A stretch of 64,000 nucleotides of DNA from Bolinopsis microptera. Its lineage: Eukaryota; Ctenophora; Tentaculata; Lobata; Bolinopsidae. Under the pieces are notes generated by a model that ran no database searches, had not been told where the DNA came from, and worked only from the letters and a program-made list of their open reading frames with translations. The position numbers and the translations under genes are program-made. This document shows positions 1 through 11,479 of this stretch, one piece after another; position 1 is the stretch's first letter, and each line of letters begins with the position of its first letter. The stretch lies in NCBI RefSeq assembly GCF_026151205.1, contig NC_087082.1, positions 6,021,908-6,085,907 of the forward strand, in the 5' to 3' direction.

Positions 1-1005
1 ACACAGATAACACACATCTTGATAATATCATTATTGATTACTGATACTGTAACTTCCGAATACTTTACTTATTCCATTCCTAACACTTTTATTCTTTATT
101 TATTATCTCTCAGTTGGTTTTAAAAGCTTTACTTAGTTATAGAATTAACCTGAAGCATCACATTAGTACAACAGAGCTGTAGTATTATTGTTTTTGGAAT
201 GAATGTTCTAACATCCAGTTCAACTTAATCTGCTGATATTTCTCAGCAGGTTTGATTTGATTCTGGTTTAATCGGTAGAGGGTTTAGAGTTAAAACTGAG
301 GCACTTTAAAGTAAGCAGTCTTTAAATAGTGACAAAAGATAAAACGTCTTATCTTATTATAAAGAGGTTAAAAGTGTTGAATTACAGTACTGACTACAGT
401 TTGGCTGCTGGCAGATTCTATAATTACTCGTATCCTGTATCAGAGCTGAATGTTATCTTCCAAGCAAGTTTTATTAGAGCTAACTTCATTACTAACAGCA
501 GTTCTTATCTCTCGTTAATAACTGAGCCTCTCATGTAACCTAATATTGTTATTGTGTAGGTTGTGCACATTTTCAAGGTTTATTGTACAGGTAATACTCA
601 CTCTGCAATAATTAGCCTAATAACAATGGTAATTATAATACTCCCTCTGCAGTTACTCACTCTGTTATTAGTCTAATAACAAAGGAACTGGTGGTGATGT
701 GCAGGTAGGGAAAAATATCTGTATTATCTGAACCTCTGTGTTATAAGGATAGTGGTGGTTGGTCTACTTAACAATTTAACCAGCTAGCACCTGGTCAGTG
801 CAGTGGTTTATACACGCTCACTGAACTTAATATACTACTTAAAGGCTCCATAGCTTCTGGGGCCCACACGCCCCCATACCACGCCCTTAACTAGATTCAC
901 AGGTTTGGGAGACTGCAGCAGCTAGCACCATGTTTATATTAATACATAGAAATCACCCAAATTAGTAATATACCTTGGTAACTACCTAACCACTCTAAAC
1001 TAGCT
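1..1005. other. No gene recognised
   Basis: AT-rich sequence with many stops in every frame; the one 69-codon frame at 329-538 has no coding character. Isolated CTAGCTAGCAC-like pieces near 780 and 918 resemble the minisatellite that starts at 1006. Confidence 0.5.
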
Positions 1006-1306
1006 AGCACGTGGTCAGGTACCTGGCTCATCTAGCTAGCACGTGGTCAGGTACCTGGCTCATCTAGCTAGCACGTGGTCAGTTACCTGGTTCATCTAGC
1101 TAGCACCTGGTCAGGTACCTGGCTCATCTAGCTAGCACGTGGTCAGGTACCTGGTTCATCTAGCTAGCACCTGGTCAGGTACCTGGCTCATCTAGCTAGC
1201 ACGTGGTCAGGTACCTGGCTCATCTAGCTAGCACGTGGTCAGGTACCTGGCTCATCTAGCTAGCACCTGGTCAGGTACCTGGCTCATCTAGCTAGCACCT
1301 GGTCAA
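1006..1306. repeat. 32-bp minisatellite with E-box motifs
   Basis: About nine tandem copies of a 32-bp unit containing CTAGCTAGCAC and GGTCAGGTACCTGG. Units alternate between CACGTGG and CACCTGG, so each carries an E-box-like hexamer, and GGTACC recurs in each. The array ends abruptly in AT-rich DNA, and 1307-1654 shows no gene. Confidence 0.9.
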
Positions 1307-1958
1307 TTAATTAGGTACTGCTGTAAAATTTCTATAGAATTTCTAGGAAATTTACATATTATAAAAATGTCCAGTTTTAAGTGATGTGTTGACTGTTGAG
1401 ATACAGTATTCGTGGGACAAGGGGCTAAATCATTAAATTAGTCAGACAGATGTGTAAAGAGTGGAGATAATTTCAAGAACAATCATTACTCAGAGTATCC
1501 AGAATGAACCAGAAACAAATTTAAAAAGAAATTGCTAACAATATTTCTTTAGTTCAATTCATGAAAACCATGTAAATTCGTAGGGAACCTGAAGCAGTGA
1601 AGCCCTTTCGTCAGATTCTGTATGCAGATTTGTGCGTAACCAAAGCTGCACCATTCACAACACAGTTTGGTGGCTGACTTTCACCAGACCAAGTAACTCA
1701 CCTCCAGGTTTCAATACCTGGTTAGGCAGTTTCACAGAATTAGCTATAATAACATCCGGGTGAATCCAATGTGACTCTATGACAATATCGTTGTCAAACT
1801 TTAAATGTGTTGGTATCTTAACGACATTGGTACACTTTTTAGTCGCTCTGTGTTTAAATAAAACCAAGTCTTTAATTGTAACAGATTTACAGGAGAAGAT
1901 CTGGTTACACCAGGTTCTGAACCTTCTCATCCTACAGTAGTACAACACTGGGTTAAGA

Positions 1959-3815
1959 TTCGAGCGGTTTACTCGATTAATGTTTACTCAAAATTATAAT
2001 ACAAACAGTAATAGATATAAAATAGAAGAAAATTAAAGAATTCTTTTTAAAACAAACCCTCTGGAAAGGGCACTGCACACTGTTATCAAAAAGTACACTG
2101 TGATCATGAAGTACTATGAACTACAGATTTAAAAGATTTAAAAACACGACGCTTCACGCTACACATGATATTACACATCCATAATATCGATCCTATAGGT
2201 TAAGAAGTTTAGACTTGCACTGAACAGCTTGGACTATTGTTTTTAAAATTTTGTGCAAAATTTTACCATCAGTGATTAATGATGTTATAAGTTTAAATTT
2301 CACGTCTAGACTGTCTTAGGCCAGGAACATTGTGCAGTAGGAATGGTTGCCACTCGTTAACATCACCATCACTTTGAAGATTAAGTAGCATTTTCTTGGC
2401 ACTAGTCTTGAACAGATTTATCGAAAATAATGTCGGAAGTGTAGTAACGTCTGCTTTGTCTGCGAAGACAGAGAGCAGTGGTCCCTTGTAGTAAATACTG
2501 TTTTGAAAGTGTCTTTTCCCGTATAACTGGAGCCAGGAGCAGGCTGACGTGTGATCAGAAAGTTTTGTGGGTATGTCGGCGGGAAAAGCTTGAGAGATGT
2601 TTTTGGGGACTAATTGTGGCATGTTTTTAACTTTATGCATCAAGATAATTGAGTTGTAAACGATAAGACCATGCACAGTGAGAATTTCATGTTCACTGAA
2701 AAATGGCTTTGTGTGTTGTGGTAAGGCACCTTCCTTAAAGTAGTAGTTTACGAAGCCAGGCATAATAGCCCTTATTCCTTGCTTCTGTTTGCTGAATAAA
2801 GCATCTATATGGCTTTTTGCAGCAAAACCCCATATCAATGAACAATAGTTTATATGAGACTGTACAAAGCTTTGGTATATCTGGAGTCTAACTTTAATCG
2901 GCAGCCGACTTTTTATTTTGTACATAATACCAATATACCGCATCATTTTCGCTTTAAGAGCAGTAATGTGACTGGTCCAAGTCAATCTTTCGTCAACAAT
3001 TACGCCAAGAAATCGGGCCTCAGTTTTTCGCTCAATAGTGGTGCCTGCAATTTGAATATTTACGTCAGGTGTTGAGGTTCTGTTGGGTGAGAGGAGCATG
3101 TAGCACGTTTTCTTAAGGTTTAACGAAAGACCATTTTGATCTACCCAGTTTATCAATAAAGGAGAAAATTCTGTCATCTTTTGTAGTATTTCTTGATGAT
3201 TTTTACCAGATATAATTATGTTTGCGTCGTCAGCATATAAAACAAATTTAGCGTACGATTTGATTTTTGGCATGTCATTGATATATATTATGAAAAGTAA
3301 AGGTCCTAGAATACTGCCTTGCGGCACTCCGTGTCTCATAGACTGTGAGGAAGAATTTGTGCCCCCTATTGAAACATACTGACTCCTGGAACTTAGATAA
3401 GACTTGAACCATTGGTGTGCTAGTCCTCTTATACCATAATGATACAGTTTGTCTAAGAGAATATCGTGGGAAATTACAACAAACGCTTTGCTAAAATCAA
3501 GTAGGAGGAGAAGAGAGACCTCTTTTTTGGAGAGGTTGTGTCTAATCGTGTTGGTTGCATCAAGGAGCGCATGTTCACACGACCGACCCGGCCGAAAACC
3601 GTATTGTCCTTCAAATAAAGTGCTATGTCGCTCTAGGAAGTCAAGGACTCTTCTGTGCATGAGTTTCTCATAGATTATTGAAAAGGTGCAGAGCAATGAT
3701 ATTGGTCTGTAGTTTTTCACATCTAGTTTTGAGCCTCCCTTAAGGATAGGAACTACCTTTGCAATTTTCAGTGATGTCGGAAAGCAGCCTTCATTGAAGG
3801 AAGAATTTACTACAT
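1959..3815 (-). mobile_element. 5'-truncated CR1/Jockey-like non-LTR retrotransposon
   Basis: This is an insertion in the receptor pseudogene, bounded by the 6-bp direct repeat TTAAGA at 1953-1958 and 3816-3821. It carries the C-terminal two-thirds of a reverse-transcriptase protein and then about 330 bp of 3' untranslated sequence. Truncation at the 5' end and a short target duplication are typical of target-primed insertion. I saw no poly(A) tail; the 3' end is ordinary sequence ending near a small TCGAG inverted repeat, which fits families that lack poly(A). Confidence 0.85.
2293..3813 (-). CDS. Reverse transcriptase, non-LTR (partial, 5'-truncated)
   Basis: The frame is open from the truncation point to its stop. 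The upstream part reads FPTSLKIAKVVPILKGG, then NYRPISLLC. The middle has FRPGRSCEHAL, LLLDFSKAF, the catalytic block HGVPQGSILGPLLF and the active-site YADDA, followed by NGLSLNLKKT and FLGVIVDERLTW. These are ordered reverse-transcriptase boxes of the Jockey/CR1/L2 group. The endonuclease domain is missing. The frame has no internal stop, so the insertion is probably young, but without a start and an endonuclease it cannot move by itself. Confidence 0.9.
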   Translation of the reverse strand, partial: VVNSSFNEGCFPTSLKIAKVVPILKGGSKLDVKNYRPISLLCTFSIIYEKLMHRRVLDFLERHSTLFEGQYGFRPGRSCEHALLDATNTIRHNLSKKEVSLLLLLDFSKAFVVISHDILLDKLYHYGIRGLAHQWFKSYLSSRSQYVSIGGTNSSSQSMRHGVPQGSILGPLLFIIYINDMPKIKSYAKFVLYADDANIIISGKNHQEILQKMTEFSPLLINWVDQNGLSLNLKKTCYMLLSPNRTSTPDVNIQIAGTTIERKTEARFLGVIVDERLTWTSHITALKAKMMRYIGIMYKIKSRLPIKVRLQIYQSFVQSHINYCSLIWGFAAKSHIDALFSKQKQGIRAIMPGFVNYYFKEGALPQHTKPFFSEHEILTVHGLIVYNSIILMHKVKNMPQLVPKNISQAFPADIPTKLSDHTSACSWLQLYGKRHFQNSIYYKGPLLSVFADKADVTTLPTLFSINLFKTSAKKMLLNLQSDGDVNEWQPFLLHNVPGLRQSRREI

Positions 3816-4741
3816 TTAAGAGCAGCGTTCACCACAACACTCTGCATCTTGGCAATGTGCCAGGAATACCAGAACATGAACCGAGTACCGAAATAAACTC
3901 CGGGGTACTACACCCCAAAGAAACGGGTTGTCATGTTGTGCATGAGGTTTATAAAAAGAGGGAGATTACACACTAGAAACAGACTAGTGAACATCGCTAT
4001 CGTAATACTGGCTTGTTGTTTCCAAGACTTCATATCCTTAGTTCTTGTTCTGCGACTAGTTCTCAGTAGGCGGCGTATGGTATACAGTCTGACAAGGAAC
4101 ACTATAAGGACAATGAAGGTGATGATGGGTGGGACTCCAACAAGGATCAAGTTCACAACATGCTCGAACTTCATCTGAAAGTTATAGAAACAGTAAGCAC
4201 CGTCCCATGAATACTTGAACTTGCCTCGGAGAGGTATTATTACGTACTTTAGTACAGGGACCAGGATCAGGAATACCACGTACCCCACCACACTGCACAT
4301 TACTGTTACTATCCTGATCTTGTGGAAGGGTTTCAGTATTGTAATGGTACGGGACAAGCTCAACAGCAGGACTAGAAATATTGATAATTTCTGCAGGATC
4401 GTGTAGAGAACCTCCCAGAGAACACAGAAGGTGTAGTTGTTGAAGACACCAGGCTTGCGACCTCCGAACATTGCTATTGCTACAGGTAGATTAACTAAGG
4501 ACGTTACACTGTCAACACTGCAGATAACGATGTAAAGTAAAGTCACCCGATCTTTTCTTGTCTTGGTGATGAAGAAGAAGATCCCAGAGACGTTACCAGG
4601 GATGCCCACCAGAGTACAGAGAAGAAGAAGGGAGCCCAGCAAGTAATCAAGGGAAATGAAGGGAGTATCCATACCAGGATGGTCAGGGTAGGACTTAACA
4701 TGAGGGTTGTAAACATCTGTTGGTTCTGAGACTCCTGGCAT

Positions 4742-5280
4742 AGTTCCTGGGTTAAAACTGGGGTTTAGTTAACGTCCCAAAACATTTAACTGGGGGAGGC
4801 TCGCGCTCCTCCGGGGGGACTGGGGAGCATCACGTCTCTCGACAGACAAAGTAAAAGGCAAATAACTAGTAAGAACTGGATAATCCGGCACTCATTGGCC
4901 TGTAGGGAGCCGTGCTGCTCCCTACAACACAGCTACCGGAAAAATTATCACTTCAATCGGCCAACAGGTGGTAGCGAAATAATAAAAAATTAGGAGGAAA
5001 TCAAAGTAATTGTTAGAATTCTAAAAAGGTTTTGTCTGGAAAACCTTATTCTAAAGGATAAGATATTATAATCAATAATCATGGCAACTATATAAAGTAC
5101 AAAATATGGTGTCGACATAATCGACCATAACCATAACCAATTCCTTATGACCGTTCCTGTGCCAACACAAGAAGCTAAGAAGAGGGTGCATTTAAATTTG
5201 TTTAGAGATTTAAAGTTTAAGTGGTACCCAAATAATGGTCCAGGTACCTGGCTTTATGAGTTGTGGTATGTGGCATATAT
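4742..5280. other. No gene recognised; shared repeat fragment
   Basis: No coding frame seen. The GC-rich piece around 4795-4850 (GACTGGGGAGCATCACG, then GACAGACAAAGT) is a reverse-complement relative of 16170-16215, so it belongs to a dispersed repeat. Confidence 0.4.
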
Positions 5281-5420
5281 TTAAGAGCTACCAGATTTCC
5301 CGGAACCCCCACCAGAGTACAGAGAGCTAGCACCACCCCCAGAAACACGTGTATAATCCTCGTACAGTAGGGATATTGATGAATTATAATATGTAATCAT
5401 TATACTGTCCTTCTGGTTTG
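5281..5420 (-). pseudogene. Decayed first exon of a cluster GPCR
   Basis: On the minus strand about 70 bases encode VFLGVVLALCTLVGVPGNLVAL, nearly identical in DNA to the first exons at 8493, 11153 and 18988. Upstream of this core, base changes and a one-base shift break the frame, and the start region no longer reads MAGG. I could not find matching second or third exons, so this is an orphan exon relic from the same duplication history. Confidence 0.75.
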
Positions 5421-6340
5421 ATTGGATCTACATCTTGCTAAGTGGATCAGGATATTATACTTTTGGTATTCGGAGAGAGAGCTATACAGTGTATACAGCT
5501 AGTATTATATACTACACACCTTAAAGCTTAATATCAAACACTTAATGTTTTAACCCCATTAAGCTGGCAACCTGCATGATTTGCGGAGTTCATACAGAGT
5601 GCAACGAAAAAGCTAATAATGGAACTTTAGGTAATTACAGTTGTTAAATTACTATTGGATAACATTCAACAAGTACTAAACAGATACTGTAGTATTACAG
5701 CATAACGATAATCCGTCTGAGTTTGCTTTTCCTTATCATGTGGCAATATTAGCTAATTAACGATAATTAATTAGCTAATTAGCGAGATTAGCTAGTTAAT
5801 TATGGTTTAGATAACTAGTGACGTAGATTAAAGTGAGAATCATAGCAGATTATACCTATAATTATATACCGCACTTTCAGTTGGTCACATACAGTGAAAT
5901 CTTATGTCTGTTATATAACGTCTTATCAGTTAAAACTCTAATTATAGACAGTTAAGTGGTCAGTATTTATCTTTTAGGTATTTAAGTTATGTTTAGTCAC
6001 AACTTTGGTTTACTGTGTAACTCACTTGTGGTTTTTACATTGACGTTGAAGATAACCGTACACCAGAAATCGCAATACGTCAATGAAACTTCTTACGTCA
6101 GAAGAGAATTAAAAGTTGATATTTAAAAGGAAGTTTCGTCTTTATAATGTTTTAATTTTATTTGTAATCTCATTACGAAGAAAAAGAATCAATTACCATT
6201 TTAGTCTTAATTTTTTGTAAGATGGAAAAAATCGCGAAATATATGTCAAATCCATCAACAGATGCTGCTACGGAAACTAAATAATGAAACTAAAACAAGC
6301 TTATATTGTTATGATTGCTATGGTTACTATTTACTATATT
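5421..6340. other. No gene recognised
   Basis: AT-rich sequence without a credible coding frame. A run of TTAATTAGCTAATTAGC-like short inverted repeats sits near 5750-5800. Confidence 0.4.
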
Positions 6341-6344
6341 TTGG

Positions 6345-6600
6345 CTCTGATGGTAAATCGGCCTGGCATTTCTCGAGGTACCAGGTTCGAATCCCCAATC
6401 TGTCACTAGCCGTGGGGTGAGCGTCGTCGACGTTCAGCTAAGGATCCTGAGTGGTCTATGCAGCCCCCCGGCCCCGGTCGCGGTCCACTCAGCCGAATAC
6501 TCGAGAAATCGGGTGTGAGGGTTAAATGAACAGCTGCCCATTGCAGCAAAGTCTTGGGCGAAGAAAGTATAGTACACAGTGCTACCTTAACCGTCACTGG
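6345..6600 (+). mobile_element. Possible tRNA-derived SINE
   Basis: The 11-mer GGTTCGAATCC (6384-6394) matches the RNA polymerase III B box exactly. An A-box-like TGGTAAATCGG lies at 6351-6361, closer than in a real tRNA, and the cloverleaf does not close well. A non-tRNA body of higher GC content follows to about 6600. This is the layout of a tRNA-headed SINE rather than of a functional tRNA. Confidence 0.4.
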
Positions 6601-6864
6601 CCTAATGTATTATAATTGAATCCTTCGGTTTCCTGTAATTGGCTGGTTACACTTGTGTAACAATGTGGCTGTTGGAATGTCCGAAGTAAAATAAGTGTTG
6701 AGGTTTTAAAAAACAAATTATGGAACTCAATACTCCTTACTCCATCTGTGATATTTATATGGAGGAAGAAATAAAAATTTATAGAACCTCTGCCTCCACT
6801 GAAATAGAAACAACAAGTTAAACTCAATTTTTAGTTTGTAGAAGTAAAGTTAGAATATAAAAGG

Positions 6865-7083
6865 AAAACTGTTCAGCTAAGATTGTGTCACTAGGAGGGG
6901 ACCTTAAATGTTCAGCTAAGATTGTGTCACTAGGAGGTGACCTTAAACTGTAAAGTTAAGATTGTGTCACTAGGAGGGGACCTTAAACTGTAAAGTTAAG
7001 ATTGTGTCACTAGGACTCTAGGAGGGGACCTTAAACTGTAAAGTTAAGATTGTGTCACTAGGAGGGGACCTTAAACTGTAAAC
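6865..7083. repeat. 40-bp minisatellite next to a GPCR stop codon
   Basis: Five copies of a unit with GTTAAGATTGTGTCACTAGG and GGGACCTTAAACTGTAAA. The array ends about 10 bp beyond the stop of the receptor at 7094-8493, so it probably forms part of that gene's 3' UTR. Confidence 0.85.
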
Positions 7084-7093
7084 TGTAACTCCT

Positions 7094-8493
7094 TTATCCA
7101 CTATGACTCGCAGCTTCTGAAAGGTTTCCACGGCCCTTGGATGGAGCGATTATGTTTATATCTCCTCCCTTCCTTACCCAGCTATTGAAGTGCTTCATTC
7201 GAAGAAAGTAAAGAACTGGGTTAAGACTCGCGTTAAGTACCACACAGACAATTTTAGCAACCAACCAAGAGTAATAGTTCATGAAAAACTGAGAGAAAAT
7301 TCCTGGATAACCATACAATATCTGGTTAACAAGGTATGCTATAACCATTACAAACATGGGGAGGTTACATATCAAGAATAAGGCAGTAAAAATAGCTACA
7401 GTTATGGACGCTTGCCGAAAACGCTTCCTTGATATGTCAGCATCATCTTTAGACGTATTTAGAGCGATCTTTGGAACAGATCCAAGCTGCATCATGGTTA
7501 CCAAAAAACTAATGAACGTTGCAATCGAAGTAAGAAGAATGTTTGTAGCCTCCCAAGTGTACTGAACGTAGAAGGGGAGTCCATCTGCTGCCAACTGGAA
7601 GCAGTTAGGATTATTCCCGTTATAAAGGTACATGTAATCCATCACATTCAGTAGACCCACGAATGGTTCTATGAAGACAATAAGACAGTAGAGGAGGGAA
7701 GCAGATAAGACCTTGTTTTTCTGTAACTGATACAACGGAAACGTAATGGAGATCGTTCTGGTTACACCGAGGATCATTGCCAGGAATATGCTCACCTGAA
7801 ATCGGAAAGATACTTGATATGGGAAAACACTATACTGCCACCAGCAAGAATAATATTCAATTTTAATACGGTTTATTACAACTTTAAAATATGTATGTCA
7901 ACTACCTTTCTCCTCATTAGAGATACATTATCTAACATATTCTTAATAATATCATTATATTATATTATTATGTGTAACATACTTTACATACTGCAGTAAA
8001 TTTATTCCCTACTTCCCTGTCTTATATGTAGGTACTTAGTACTTACCCTTTGCAAAAATTCGAACGTGTTCGCCCAAAATACACAGAAACCAAAGTTGTT
8101 GAAAATACCCGGTTCTCTAGCATTGAACATCACAACCATAATAGGAAGATGTAGAATACCTGAAATATTATTGTATTAGAATCTTACAATGATACCTATC
8201 ACATCAACATCACCATACAATACTTATACCTGCTCCTGAGTTTGATATGATTGCGCCAACTACTTACATATACAAATATCAGCACAAGCTATTGAACTGT
8301 AAATGTAGGTTGAGAGGAGATTTCTTCTGGCTGAGGTGAAGTATTTGAGAGCTACCAGATTTCCCGGAACCCCCACCAGAGTACAGAGAGCTAGCACCAC
8401 TCCCAGAAACACATCTAATCCTCGCACAGTGGGGTCGTACACCAGGTCCCCCATATCGAATTGTACATGATCATTATAATGTCCTCCTGCCAT
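7094..8493 (-). CDS. Rhodopsin-class GPCR, chemoreceptor-like (copy B)
   Basis: Three exons: 8493-8268, 8159-8047 and 7795-7094. Phases agree (1, then 0) and the model gives 346 residues. Both introns are GT-AG. The protein starts MAGGHYNDHVQ. TM1 contains GVPGNLVAL. Exon 2 supplies TM2 to TM3 with the conserved cysteine in FCVFW. Exon 3 starts VSIF and has GVTRT where most family members have DRY, an ECL2 cysteine in NPNCFQ, CNLPMF in TM6 and NPVLYFLRM (NPxxY) in TM7. The cytoplasmic tail is short and basic. The fold is class A GPCR; ligand and role are unknown, and tandem copies suggest a sensory or peptide receptor family. The last 170 bp almost match copy D, and the first 158 bp match copies C and D. 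Confidence 0.88.
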
Positions 8494-9592
8494 AATCTAA
8501 AATGACACAAGATTGATAAATGGAAAGAGTGATGCTGTCAAGCTATAGGGCTTACAATTGCGAGAAAGTAGCTGGAGGCAGAATACACTAAGAAATTACT
8601 AAGAAATCACTGAGGCACAAGAAATAAAATGTATATTTATAACCAAGAAAAACAATGATCTACAGCTATAACAGTATAGTACTGTAGTCTGTATAACCAC
8701 TAACCAGTAAGTATAACCACTTTTGCTATAGCGTTCATGCAAAGAACTAACAAAAACCAATGAACGAGTAAGAATAGAGAGTACAAGCCCGCTTATTGAC
8801 CCTAAATACACATGATCCTACTTATAGTTTATACCCGTCCCTTTACATTAATTGTATTGTTTTGGGAACATTATAACGACAGTGGATGCACACTGAGGGT
8901 TAGTATGACAGCAACAGTAAGGAAACAGCTATTATCTCAACAGCAACGTGGAATTGAGCTCACAAAACTTAACAAGGGAACAGGTATGATGATGTTTTAC
9001 TAACACCACACGTGTTATCGCTATAATAGTCTAATGTGTCCAAGTTCTCATGGCAACCATTTTAACCGACCAAGTTATTTTTAAAATGTTCCTGATTTAA
9101 AGCAAGCAAACTGAGTCGAACCCTCCAGATATTGTTCTGTGGAGTAGAATAAACAGATTCTTATGTTTATTTTTAGATCACCATATTGTATTTCCTAGTT
9201 GCTTTGGAGCATCTCCAATTCAGAATTAAGTGTTTTAATTTGATAATTGGTAGTACACGCTTTGTTTCATTTGTTGACAAGACATCACAACTAATTGTTT
9301 CCTTGCTTTGAATATAATAATCTATATTTTATGATTAGTAACTTATTAACAGTAAAATACGAAATTTTCGCACATTGAGGATAATGTATCATTGGACATT
9401 AGTTTTACATTATATTCTATTAGATTATTGCAATATTATAATTTTAGAATCCACTGTTATTGTGGTGTCACAAGCATTATTCTATATCGAGTACAATTTA
9501 AATTATAATTTATCAATTCAACAGAACTAGTCCCAATAACGATGTTCCTACTTCAAAAGAAGTTTGTCATACTATTTCAAAGTCTACGGAGT
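8494..9592. other. No gene recognised
   Basis: Sequence between receptor copies B and C. A TTTTAG just before the ATG at 8493 could be the acceptor of a 5'-UTR intron. Otherwise AT-rich with no coding frame I can support. Confidence 0.4.
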
Positions 9593-11153
9593 TCATTGTT
9601 TCGAATTAGTATCACTGATAGAGGGTTTGTTTGCTCGACCCTTCCGGATCCACTTGTTGAAATCTTCCATTCGGAGGAAGTAAAGAAGAGGGTTAAGACT
9701 TGCATTGAGAACCACACAGACAACTTTAGACACCACCCACGAGTAATAATTCATATAAAACACTGAGAATATAGGTCCTGGATAGCGGAAATGCATGGTG
9801 GTTATTGAAGCCATGACCACATTAGCAAACATAGGGAGGTTGCAGACGAGGAATGTAGCTGTGAAGATTGCTACAGCGATGGAGGCTTGGTGAAACTTTC
9901 TTTGCGATCTGGTTGCATTGGCGTCTGAAACACTTGTCTTGATCTTTGAGGAGGCAGAATAAAGTTTCACCATAATAACGATGAAACTCACAAACGTCAC
10001 TATGGAAATTAAAAGAATGTTGGTGGCTTCTAGAAAATATTGGAAGTAATAGGGCAATCCAGGGGCTGCTTTCTGAAAACAGTTTGGGTTGTTCCCGTTG
10101 TAGGTGTACTTGTAGTCGACTCTATCTAGAATTCCAATTAGCGGTTCTAAAAGGATAACAAGACTGTAGAGAAGAGACGCGGAGAAGACCCAGTATTTTT
10201 GGATCCGGTAAAGTGGGACCTTGATTGAGATGGTTCTGGTTACACTGAGGATCATCACTAGGAATATACTCATCTGAAATTTGGGGATGGATGATATTCG
10301 GTTGGTAAACTTCAATATTTCATGTTGAACTTAAATGTTTTATTAGCTATAGCTGTATTTTTCGTTTAGTATCATTGATTATATTATTAAAATTTATTGT
10401 AAATAAACTCATATAATATTTAAAAGGCATTAGCGTCGACTACCGAGCACTGTCTTCAGGGAAAATCCCTCAATCATATTTTTACCTACGGTATCTATCA
10501 AAATATCAATTATAATTCTTAAAGAAAGCTTTGAAATGATTGAGATACTCACCCTCTGTAAAAACTCGAAAGCGTTTGCCCAAAAGACACAGAAATCAAA
10601 GTTATTGAATATACCCGGATATCTAGAGTTGAGCATCACGACCATCACTGGGAGATGCAGAATACCTGGTGAAATGTTATATTATTAATTATTATATTAA
10701 TTATATATTATATATTAATATCTCGTAGGAATTTGATCAGTTACATGTTTATCAATGAAGCAATATGTCGAACTTTTATTTTGATTTAATATTTTTCTTC
10801 ATGATTCCTTGGAATAGTTTTCATTGTAATTACGTAATTAATTAAGTAATTAGTACAACACTCTAGTCTAGGATAATAATATGTAAGTTTTAATATTTGC
10901 CTGTAAATATATCCACGGAAGATATCGCAATGTATATACAAGTTGGAAGGACAGTTCTTCTGGTCGAGGTTGAGCGGAGATTTCGTCTGGCAGAGGTGAA
11001 GTATCTGAGAGCTACCAGATTTCCTGGAACCCCCACCAAAGTACAGAGAGCTAGCACCACTCCCAGAAACACATCTAATCCTCGCACAGTGGGGTCGTAC
11101 ACCAGGTTCCCCATATCGAATTGTACATGATCATTATACTGTCCTCCTGCCAT
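9593..11153 (-). CDS. Rhodopsin-class GPCR, chemoreceptor-like (copy C)
   Basis: Three exons: 11153-10901, 10665-10553 and 10273-9593, giving 348 residues with phases that match the other copies. Exon 1 reads MAGGQYNDHVQFDMGN and carries GVPGN. Its donor would be CAG followed by GCAAAT, a GC-AG intron; no GT lies at the required phase. Exon 3 begins MSIFLVMILSVTRT and keeps the NPNCFQ cysteine, FLVCNLPMF in TM6 and NPLLYFLRM in TM7. The tail ends SISDTNSKQ. The reading frame is clean throughout, so I treat it as a working gene. If GC is not accepted here, the copy would be a recent pseudogene. Confidence 0.82.
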
Positions 11154-11191
11154 TATCTGAACGAGGATCAGTTCGAATTATTGAGTGTGTG

Positions 11192-11294
11192 AAGTAGTGG
11201 CTCCAAAGATCTACAATCGTCTGCCTGTTACCATCTCTTCAGCTCAATCCCTGGAATCTTTTAAAACTCTTCTAAAAACGTACCTTTTTTAAAC
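11192..11294 (+). pseudogene. C-terminal remnant of a non-LTR reverse transcriptase
   Basis: The plus strand encodes APKIYNRLPVTISSAQ followed by LESFKTLLKTYLF and a stop. This is the usual extreme C-terminus of CR1/L2-type ORF2 proteins. Nothing upstream belongs to it; the fragment begins just outside GPCR copy C. Confidence 0.7.
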
Positions 11295-11479
11295 TATCCC
11301 AAGATGAACTTGAAAAACTTTATCGATAACTGTGATTGTCTTATCTAGTGTTTGATCTTTGCATAATATGTTTAAGTACCATTTTCTGGCTTCAGTATTG
11401 ACGACAAATATGGTCATATGGTTTTTGGCTCATAACTCAGTCATTTTTTTGGTTTTGGGCATGTTCAGTGTATTTGGCT

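Larger units (their letters stand above)
1655..4741 (-). pseudogene. Intronless rhodopsin-class GPCR pseudogene split by a retrotransposon
   Basis: The main frame (4741-3908) starts at an ATG and holds six hydrophobic segments. The TM1 motif is GIPGN, the TM3 end is SLSRT, and TM6 carries FLVCNLPLF. It is related to the three neighbouring receptors but has no introns, whereas they have two. An in-frame TAG follows FFGV just before TM7. Beyond it the same frame continues as YPGVYFGTRFMFWYSW and VVVNAAL, then stops at a retrotransposon (1959-3815). The rest of TM7 resumes exactly on the far side as LNPVLYYCRM and runs, open, through a tail of about 90 residues to 1655. Removing the insert and one TTAAGA copy restores the NPxxY region in frame. 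The TAG is a second, independent lesion. Confidence 0.88.

Noticed and set aside
6351-6420. Functional tRNA gene
   Set aside because: The B box is perfect, but the A-to-B spacing is short and the acceptor stem does not pair; a SINE head is more likely.
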